From Sphagnum magellanicum (taxonomy: Eukaryota; Streptophyta; Sphagnopsida; Sphagnales; Sphagnaceae), in contig CM038910.1 in assembly GCA_021904315.1 (NCBI GenBank), positions 17,856,001 to 17,920,000 of the forward strand: a DNA stretch of 64,000 bases, in the 5' to 3' direction. The position numbers and the translations under genes were made by a program. This document shows, piece by piece, positions 55,306-64,000 of the stretch (within the stretch, counting starts at the first letter, position 1; each line of letters begins with the position of its first letter). Below the pieces are notes generated by a model. The model was not told where the DNA came from, made no database searches, and saw only the letters and a list, made by a program, of their open reading frames with translations.

Positions 55306-57726
55306 GATTAGCTTGGATTTAAGTATGATGGTACTAGGCCCATCCCCCTAACGAACACAACAAGCCCAACCAGGTGAGCCAACATTCCATTGGGTGATAA
55401 TGTGCTCTTCCAAGGCCTATTTTAGAGTGTAATCAATTTTAAATTGATGATTTACCTTTCAATCCCATTAAGAGTCATCAATTTAAAAAACCGCAAAACA
55501 CAAGTAATGTGCCAAAACCCTACCTCATAAACATGAGGACCAGTTTGAGCTAAATCAGAAACTGATGTGCAAAAACTTCAAATTCGTGTTAAAAACTCCT
55601 TGGAATTTGCATGGAACAACATGTAAGTAGTAGTTCACTAAGGCAACCATTCAAAACAATTCAAGGCACCAAAATGAATAATCTCATTGGCCATAATTTT
55701 TTTCTTTGCATCTACAAACAAGTCTACAATATTTAAGTGTTAGTTTACTAAAGTTAACTGCTCAAATCAATTCAAGGCTCTCATTTTAACAATATAATTC
55801 CAATGATGAGTAATCAAAATTAGTATACAAGAGATTTTTTTGGAATCCTTCATATGGTTATCCATGGACCATTCCAAAGACAATTTCAGAAATAATTATC
55901 TCATTTTCAAGCTTAATTATTTCATTTCTTTCTTATAATTACTTATTTTTCCTATTAATTTTCTTAATAACTATTTCCCACCTTTTCTAATAACTGCATC
56001 CATTTTATAACTATCTCATTCTTTTCCCCTATCCACCAACATGAATATGAAAAAACAAATTAAAATGTATCTTTTTCATGTTAATAAAACTTATATTAAT
56101 TTATATTAAATTTAACATTGATATAAATAATGATGAATTATTGAAAACCATATGAAAACATCATAAGAAAGAAAGTTGATGGTCATTGATAGTGCGTAGC
56201 AATGCAGAGCTCAAATTGGTTTTATAAGGTTTGTTTTTCATCCCTTTGCACTATTCCTAGACCTTGTATCATGTATTTTCACAAGCTTATAGTATAATGA
56301 GTAATGGAATAGTAATTCATTACTTAACCGATTGTGTAATGGAATTGTTTTGCAAGGTAAAGCCTTGGGAGCAAGGCATTTATGGCCCCGTGTGCTAGGT
56401 ATAAATGCCCTACTCCCAGCGCTTAATACTCTATGGAATTTTTTCCAATGTTTGCAGAGGATCTTGCAACAAGATGCCTTGTACAACAGAGCACTTCCTT
56501 TTGCTGACTACCAAGAGGCAAACAAACTGTGCAAAGTTCAAACCCTTTTGTTTTCTTGTGGAGAGAGCATCAGTCTGCACCACCATTAACTAATGTAGGC
56601 CAAAGGCAAATAAATTCTTAGACTACCTCACCACAGTCAGTTCTTTCCTTGATCTCTGTCCTGGGTCATAATGTACATTATCTGACTGGAAATCTGCTTC
56701 CAAAGGTCTGTTCTTCCTGCAGTTTAATGAACATATATACAGGGTACCCATGTGCACATCTTGCACTCAATGCTTACAATCAAGAAAACCAAACAATTAC
56801 TGCCAACTATCTCCTGGAGTACCTTTACTATTGCAGCAGTAATTAACTTATATTCAATAAATGCCATTTCTCCTCAAAATCAGTCGCTCACAGTGTTGAA
56901 AGTTCTGGAAGATGCTGGAATGGTAAAGATACTATGGTGTTCATGTTAGTTGTTGTTGCGCTTGAGTTGATTCAGTGTGTCAATTGGTGTTAATACCAGT
57001 GTTAATAAAGGCAATAAAAACCCAATGTTGAGCCTGGTTAAATGCTGCATATTAAGTGAGCGTAAATGGGCTATTCTTGTCCACTAGACCTGTGCTGGGC
57101 ATGATTTCTCAATAGGAAGCTCCTCACAAACAGATCAAAAATGAAACTTTGTCCAAGCAGACTAGTGGATAGAAGTTACTTGCTCCACCTGAAAGCACTG
57201 GTTAGTGCAGAGACTGACCTGAATATACAGATTCAAAGATCTTGTGGAGTGACACTCAGAAAGATCCAGTATTGTCACGAGTGCCTAGTATGCACCCATC
57301 AGGTCCTCAGACGGAAGACAAAACGGTACAAATGGATTGAATCAACTTGAGCTGGTTACCCTAAATGTTTGTTTAGGGATAAGCAAACTAATGGTTGAAA
57401 TGGGAAAGCCCACTTTTGGGAATTCAGTTTGTTGGGTTCAGAGTTCAGACCTGCATCACTGATCAGAGTTCTGATTCACTCCCACTAAGTGCCTTGGAAA
57501 TATTGCCTGGCTTATTTAGATTGAACACCCACAACTGCACAACCAAAAGAATGTCTAAATACACATGCAAGTATACTGCAATCAACATCTCAATCTCTGA
57601 TAGTGCTTAATCACTTGATCAGTCTTTCAACCATCACTTGAAAGAACATGTGCAAAAACATAGAGTTCTTCATCAGACTTATGGAAGAACCCAAACAGCT
57701 TATTAGTGAAGTCAGATCTTTCTTAC
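55306..57726. other. spacer with one short coding-like stretch
   Basis: To about 56200 this is AT-rich spacer without features. From 56300 the composition becomes more even, continuing into the UMP kinase pseudogene. On the minus strand near 56630-56720 a GT-AG-bounded stretch reads open (ADFQSDNVHYDPGQRSRKEL). On the plus strand 56332-56589 is open (LQQDALYNRALPFADYQ). Neither could be assigned. They may be remnants of the same duplicated segment. Confidence 0.4.
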
Positions 57727-58905
57727 CAGGATTTTGATTTTCTTGGCAGAGAGTAATGGCAGTGATGTCCATGACTAAGAGGTTCTTCAGTGCAACTTCT
57801 TGATATCAGACATGATTGAGCAGTGCAGCATTCTCATTCTTTCTTGGATCACTATTGTAAACTCCATCCACATTTGTTGCCTTCAACACAACATCAGCAT
57901 CAATGGCAACACATGACACAGGTGAAAATCACATGAAAATCTCATGGATCCTCAACATTGGAGCATTTTTTCAGAGGGATACAAGTCTACTATTGTACAT
58001 ATGAATGTTGTATGGCTGATAAATGAAGTGGGTTACCCAATAAGAAACTCAATTGATTGTTAAAACAGTGTCTGAGCAACTTCATCAGTTTGGCCCAAGC
58101 AAGACAAAAATATAAGTGTTTTGCAGTACAAAAAGCTATCTGGCTGGTAAACGAAATAAAATATTTATGCTCATTTTCTGCAGCTCAAAGAGCAGCAGAA
58201 TATCTGTTGTAAAGAATGGATGGCCAGTTCCACCCCCAAAATATCACCATCCACCCCTTTACCAGGTGTTGGATTGCCCGTCACCGGATCCAGGGCTCTG
58301 CTACCTCAGCCATCATCCTAAAGGCTGTCTACACCACACACATTGGAATTTCCACTCTCCATTGAGGCCTGTAAAGATATGACCATCATGAACTGTTGCC
58401 ATCATCCTGCCCAACACCCAATTCATCTACACTCTCACCACACATGAACTGATTTCAACAACAATTTCAAACAGAGTTTGCAGTTTCCATAAACTTTCTT
58501 ATGACTAAATCCTGCTGTTGCTTCTCTAATATAAGCTCTCTAAACTTAGGTCACAAGATCATATGCCATTTTCCACTGTTATTCTGATCTGGGAGATAGG
58601 TTTAATAGGTATCAGATGCGCATCCAATATGGTCTTCTGATGCCCGATGTTGTGCCGTAGCTTATATGACCTCACATAAATTACTCTTGCTCTGGTAATC
58701 AATTATACAACCCACACTATCCGACTAGCGCGATCCTCATGTGATTTCCCATTCAATTTCACTGAATGCGAAAGACAATTGTTGGTGCATCTTGGACAAA
58801 CAAACACCAAGGATTTCATGTGGTTTAATCAAAGACCATACTTCAACTCCAAGACGAAATTGATGGTCGCCACCTCTTTTACAATTGAGATCGTAATCTG
58901 TTACA
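57727..58905 (-). pseudogene. PUMPKIN: broken copy of plastid UMP kinase (uridylate kinase) gene
   Basis: Minus-strand pieces follow the order of plant plastid UMP kinase, which makes UDP from UMP and ATP. Piece 1 (about 58905-58830) holds a VKEVA-like match to the N-terminal helix. Piece 2 (58407-58179) reads MATV, then ASMES, AEVAEPWIR, RAIQHL and an acetylated-looking remnant of the GTGNPFFTTDT loop. Piece 3 (57904-57727) reads [21 protein letters not shown], then YQEV, LLVMDITAITLCQEN. Breaks include a stop at the second Arg of YIRRRAI, a stop just before YQEV and frameshifts within pieces 1 and 2. The donor after piece 2 and the acceptor before piece 3 are no longer GT and AG. Intervening DNA sits at intron positions, so it came from genomic duplication and not from an mRNA copy. 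The C-terminal exon and transit peptide were not found. Confidence 0.85.
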
Positions 58906-61499
58906 CCACCCAGAGCAAGAAACTTCCAAGATCAGTGAAAGGATGAGGGGAAATTACACCACAGGAGTATAGTGGAATGAAAATCCGTATAGCAGTAGAT
59001 AAATTAGAGAGAAGAGGATAAAACATTAATGTAATATAGTTGCTTCTGTTGCCGATTCTGCCCGCAAGGAGGGAGGACTCTCAGGCAGGGACTGGATTTC
59101 CACTTTTGACGAAACCTTGTTGACTCAATTTCGACCAGTACTAAAAAGGATTTGTTCGATCGCTGTACTACAGACTAGAATGAAGATACCAGAGCTTCAA
59201 CCGGCCGCGATCGACCAAATGCAACGTCGTCGTAACCACTGGTTCGATGATGATAATGATAAGGATGCCGAAGGGACAGAGGATAAGATGAGATGAGATT
59301 ACAACAGGAGCTTTGAAAGCAAAAAGACTTGCATCAAGAAGAGTTGATGATATTACCTCTTCCTTGCTCAAGAACCTTTCTCTTCCAACATATTACCAAC
59401 AGACGAAGCTGGGAGAGTCCGTCGAGTAGTCCCCTTCCTCTCTTTCTTTCGTGTGAAAAACAGTCCCGTACTCGAGTTCGCAAGCACGAGATTCTGCTGC
59501 GAAGATTGAAAAGATTGTTCAGCAAAATTTGAAAAAACAATTCAGCAACAAAAAGAAAGAAAAAAGTTCCTGCATCACAATACTCCACAGAGTTTTTTCT
59601 GCTGCAATTTGGACTTAGAAATCCACGAAAGAAGTGAGATTTCTGTGGTGGATTTCCAAGCTCAAAGTGGGAGTGCACATCGCGCACAGAAAGCAAGAGC
59701 ATCCGAAATGGGAAGGAATGGCGGGAAGGACGGCACGACGACGACGACGACGACGACGACGCACGTCAGGTGTCTTTTACTCAGGGCATTGTTCTTTCTC
59801 CTTGGACGGGAGAGATGTAATTAGAAATTCAAATCCGGAGGCCAGAAGAATGACACGTGGAAAAAGACCTAAAGACGATATTACGTAAAGATATTTCTAC
59901 CCAATCCGGTAGATATTGGGATAACGTGTGCTGCTGGTGCTGCTATTGGGAACAAGATTGGAAAGCTATCGGGGATTTTGGGGAACAAATTTAAGAACGT
60001 GATAAATAACCTCTGGGAACTTCTTTCTTGAACGTCAACTCATAGGGTAAAATATTACATTAAAAAAAACCACAAAAAAAAAAACATTTTAGCATTTAAA
60101 AATATGTGTCAGGTGAATTTTTTTTCCTTCATTATTTTGAATTTATCCACCCATGAAAAAATGTGTTTAGATTAAAAAAAAACACACACACAAGTTGCTA
60201 GGGATGTCATTTTTGAGGTTGGGTAGTGATGATATATTAATCATATTTGTAAACTTGTCATAGGCACCAAAATTACCATAGTAGGTACCTTGGCAACTTC
60301 AAACATGTTTGTTGAATAATTAATCAAATTTTCATTTCTCATTTGGACTATTTTTATTTTTAATTTTATGATTCAAATTTTCCTTCATGAAAACTTGTTC
60401 TTTGACAAATATTTTCTGAATTTTTTAATTTGTAAAAAATTGTATAATTATTGTCAAAGCTATCATCAGGGTATTATTGTATCCATCAACCATAAAATCT
60501 CAACCTATGTAAGGGATAAGATAAATTATAACAAAAAGATATTAAATTTAAATCCAATCACACACAAAACATTATTGAAAACAAGGGCACAAAATATGTG
60601 AATTTTTTTGAATTGAACGTTATTTGAAACATGAAACAAAAAAATTAATGGTGCATGCACGCTTTGTGGTACCTAACTAGGTGGCATCTAGGTATTATAA
60701 TAACGTTAACTTAAAAGGTGTCAACACTAAAGTTAATATGGAATTTGATGTGTTAACTAGATGTTAAGTGAAATGTGTAGCATCAAATGTTTAAAAAAAT
60801 ATCCTTCATTTTCAAAAATGCACAAAAGCTACAATGTTCAGTTGGTCACCCAAATTTCAAGCAAATAAGTAAATTGCAAGTTCAAGTTTTTCAACATCAT
60901 TGTTGTGTGTCATCATGTTCCTCATCATCTCCAACTTAACAATAGACACAATCCCAACGTTGCCAAGCTTCAAGCAACACCAAAGGTTGTAGGAGATGGC
61001 TAAAGACAAAGGTAACGATGATGTGAATTTAACCATGTTGAAAACAATAAAAACAAACTAAACTTGAAAAATCCAAGAATGCATTCAAAAAATTTGAATT
61101 TTGTGAATTAAGAGCTTTAAGGCACTTGCCTTTGAATTTAAACATGGTGACAAAGATGCAAAACCATTCCCTCCTCATGCAAGTAGAGGTTTTAAATCAC
61201 TTCACAATCAAGCACATGGAGGTAGGAATAAGCAAAGGTTAAGGAGGCAAAAGGCCAATTTTTTCAAACATAATCCCATTCAACTTTTGTGACAATGTTG
61301 CATGCAAAGCAACTACACCAAACACCTATGACAACACATGTAAGTGTCTACATCAAACACTTGTGACAACACTATGCACAAACCCTATTAGCCTAACTTT
61401 GACTACGAAGTTTTTTTCGTATACATGCAAAGATAGATGAAGTTTTGGTAGGGTTAAACATTGTAAACCCAATTTGAATCTACAACTTGAAAATGGAGA
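58906..61499. other. possible old 5' part of the pseudogene, then AT-rich spacer
   Basis: From 58906 to about 59900 the base composition stays mixed and could be the former first exon and promoter of the duplicated UMP kinase gene. No matching peptide was seen, although a 122-codon minus frame (59334-59702) is open. A (GAC)n run lies at about 59733-59762. From 60000 to 61500 the DNA is AT-rich spacer with nothing supportable. Confidence 0.4.
59733..59762. repeat. (GAC)n microsatellite
   Basis: About nine to ten GAC/CGA trinucleotides occur in a row, unusually rich in CpG for this AT-rich neighbourhood. Confidence 0.85.
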
Positions 61500-63470
61500 A
61501 TATCAACCCCTGGAGGTTATAAGGCCATCCTTTTTGGCGTTTGAACCCTCCTTGACCTACACCTCGATTAGGCCGTGATGTAGGTCGATGTCGAAAATGC
61601 TTTTAATAGCGGTTCTCAACCTGTTATTTTAAAAAAGTTGTGTGATGCCGGGGGGTTTTTGGAGAGCATTGCCCTCTTTACTAGGTTGTTTTATGGTGCT
61701 CATTTTTTTTACTACCAGCATGGGGGCATGTAAAGGGGGTCACCATTATTGAATCATCTTAAGGCATAAGGTAGGGTGACCCCTTAGGAGGTCCTTTATT
61801 TGTTTTGGCCCATTATTGAGCTCTTTTAGAGACCATCATGTGGGCCCCAAGTTGCGTTTTTCCATCCCTAGTGGACAATAGCCACATCATGGGGCCTATG
61901 AGTGAGATTTCCCATGTTTTTGACCACCTTTCGACCCAATTAACCCAAGGTCAAGGTGTCAAAATGTAAGTTTTGGGGTCCATTGAGGACCTCTTCAAGC
62001 ATGGAAATTCCTTAGGGTTACACTTTGGTCATAGATGGCCTACACATTTTGGGTGTGCAAGTGGGTTCTTAAGATTTTGCCACATTTTTTAGATGAGGTT
62101 TTATTTTAAGACATGGCACATATTGATGATTTTCTTTTCTTGGGAAATGTCTAGGTTGCTTTGGTCATTTTGTAATCATGTGTAACTCATAGACCTTCTT
62201 ATCTCACATGGATAGTACCTTTTTTTTTTTTTTCCTTTTTGTAATTTTTGGTAAGTTTCGACAATAAAATTATGCAAATATGTGGGGACATTATGGGTCT
62301 AGGATGATGGGAGTCTTTTTAAGGCCCTTTAGTGAGGCGTCAAATTTAACTACCGATATCCTTTGGTGGTATAGGCTTTCTTTCAATGGAAGATTATGCC
62401 CCATCTGTTTTTTTAGGGAGTTGTGCTTTAGTGGCTTCATATTTGTGCTCTAAGTTTCATATTTTCAATAGGCTTATTTTGGAGGAATATGTTTTTCAGG
62501 TTGAAAGGGGGCCCACACTTGTTTTAGTCATGCCTACATGTAACATGAGATGGATTTCTTCATGTAACTAAGGAGATCCACCCTTCTTTTGAAAGTCTTG
62601 CTATTACTAATGCCCTAGGTTTACAAGCTTCTTTGATGGACATCCACCATGACACATCCTTTAGGTCTATCTCGAAAAATGATTCCATTTCCTTAGCATC
62701 CATAATTCGCATTTGTTCATGTTCGAATAAAAGGGTAGGGCTATGGTTGATTGCTAGGCCATATATTTGTTCGTTTCGCATTGCACATTTTATTTTCACC
62801 TTAGCGTTGTGTTTTCGCCTTATTTTGATTCAACCTTCGACATCTAGTCTTTTCATGTGTGAGTGTGGACATAAGTTGGACGCATGTGGCATGCATTTAA
62901 CTTAACCCTAAACCCTCGCTTGAAAGAATGGGCATGTTGCATGGAGAGAATGGAGGTACGCCCTTACGTCATGAGTTTCATTATGAACCAATCTTTACAC
63001 GATTCGAAAGGATTAGGTCTTCATTGCTGATGTGGTGGTTATTGATCCAACGCAAGATACGATGTCTTCGAGTGTCATTAATCGACCAACATGTGTAGTT
63101 TCAGAACTTAACACCATTGTTAAAATCCGCAAGTATAAAAGGCTTTAGGAAGGGCACCACTTTATTCCGATGGCCATGGAGGTGCACAACGCACTCAAGT
63201 GTGATATGGATCATTTCATCAGGGAGTGTCTTCATCTTTTCCATGATAGACGAATGGGAGGTTATTTATCCTGTCTTTTTGCATTCAATTCTTGAGACAA
63301 CGTGTTAGTATTTCTCTCCAACGTGCATTAGGAAGATTACATTGACAAGCGATGCTTGTTCTAGACCTCCCACTACTATTAGATCTCACGATTTGCATGT
63401 AGACAACATTAGAGGGGCTGTGGGTGAGATAGCTTCCTACCTTGAGAGAGACTAGCTTTCTCCCTCTTTT
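61500..63470 (+). mobile_element. decayed LINE (non-LTR retrotransposon), 3' half
   Basis: In several plus-strand frames the order of a LINE reverse transcriptase can be read. VDVENAFNS lies near 61584 (motif A region) and LCDAGG and FTRLFYGAH near 61650-61700. GDPLGGPLFVLAHY starts at 61776. SLVDNSHIMGP near 61865 stands where the (Y/A)DD box should be, so the second Asp is lost. Farther on are open stretches at 62386-62571 and 62633-62905 with RVGLWLIARP and a CECGHKLDACGMHL Cys/His cluster, then FIADVVV near 63020 and HHFIPMAMEVH near 63165, resembling the endonuclease-like tail of some LINE clades. Many stops and frameshifts show an old, dead copy. The 5' half is missing. CpG loss probably caused much of the decay. 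Confidence 0.8.
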
Positions 63471-63673
63471 TGGGCCCTACTGGCGGTGCTTCTTTTGGCC
63501 TTTCTTTGGGTTTCCCTTTTTGTCTCCCCTGGGATAGTTCCGGCCATCAATCTTTTATTGGATTTTTCTTCTTCTTCCTTATTATGTGGGAAAGGTGTCC
63601 CCACTACTACTGGATGTAAATATAGTAAATGCCTTTAATATGTTCAGCACTTGAACCTGATATTCTTGTCCAG

Positions 63674-63862
63674 AACTCCTGATTCTGGTGCACGATCAGG
63701 GAATCATTTGGCTACTGACCTGGCTTTGAAGAGTTATTGTATATTGCAGCCTCACGATGCCAGACGGTCCTCCTTTCAATGCATTCGTGGCCAGGTTTCA
63801 ACTGTCCAGAGGTTCCTTAATACACGTATTGAGCTTCTCAAAACATTCCTTTCTTATTACAG
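63674..63862 (+). CDS. likely exon of an unidentified gene continuing past the right edge
   Basis: A 189-base stretch (63 codons) is open between a good acceptor (TATTCTTGTCCAG, ending 63673) and a donor (TTACAG|GTACAA at 63863). It reads TPDSGARSGNHLATDLALKS and on to RGQVSTVQRFLNTRIELLKT and FLSYYR, with the balanced composition of real protein. Composition and codon use differ sharply from the AT-rich flanks. I do not recognise the family, and other exons would lie beyond 64000 or upstream across the LINE. It could instead be a gene fragment. Confidence 0.45.
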
Positions 63863-64000
63863 GTACAAAAGTAGTAAAATTATCCTTGTGTTCATTTTGT
63901 AAGAAGCTTTCTTGGATTATTTCTTGAGCAAAAAATTTCATCTTCTGTACTTGATATCAATTGATTTGTGCAATCTTTTAAGCTAACTTCTAACTCTTCA

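Noticed and set aside
59334-59702. 122-codon minus frame upstream of the UMP kinase pseudogene
   Set aside because: The peptide does not resemble a transit peptide or the kinase N terminus. It may be old leader DNA, so no gene was called.

Overview
The window is nuclear DNA of a land plant. Support comes from GT-AG introns of roughly 100-800 bases, plant-only gene families, reversed and forward telo-boxes (AAACCCTAA) at two gene starts, a decayed copy of the nuclear gene for plastid UMP kinase, and a plant-type LINE. Compact introns set in long AT-rich gene-poor spacers would fit a bryophyte or lycophyte better than a flowering plant, but the species cannot be fixed from the sequence.

Layout. 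1-8400: AT-rich spacer with no supportable gene. 8400-10400: spacer of more even base composition, with a hairpin and a degenerate 60-67-bp tandem repeat. About 10400-28300 (+): one very large gene of 31 coding exons. Spliced as proposed, all exon phases agree and give 3447 codons. It is a BEACH-domain protein of the plant C2 type (LamG-like region, armadillo-like middle, PH-like, BEACH and WD40 domains), a scaffold of vesicle and vacuolar traffic. 28300-31100: spacer. 31109-32425: a long near-palindromic (foldback) element close upstream of the next promoter. About 32830-37600 (+): a seven-exon gene for a 917-residue coiled-coil protein of unknown function, with a G2/M-type (MSA) element and a telo-box at its 5' end. 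38371-40333 (-): a four-exon gene for a 148-residue plant protein of unknown function, convergent with the previous one. 41000-57700: AT-rich spacer holding duplicated and inverted repeat modules, a possible SINE, two weak LTR-like fossils and an 84-bp tandem repeat. 57727-58905 (-): a broken, intron-bearing copy of the plastid UMP kinase gene. 61500-63470 (+): a decayed LINE with reverse transcriptase and a cysteine/histidine-rich C-terminal region. 63674-63862 (+): a likely exon of a gene that runs off the right edge.

The three intact genes do not form an obvious pathway. The first is a trafficking scaffold, the second may be cell-cycle controlled (inferred from its promoter), and the third is uncharacterised. 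The least ordinary things here are the 1.3-kb palindrome, two stop-free introns of length divisible by three in the BEACH gene (one with a GC donor), an R-R-S-x-S repeat insert in its WD40 region, and the MSA element inside a perfect hairpin in front of the coiled-coil gene. I found no convincing novel multi-gene system.
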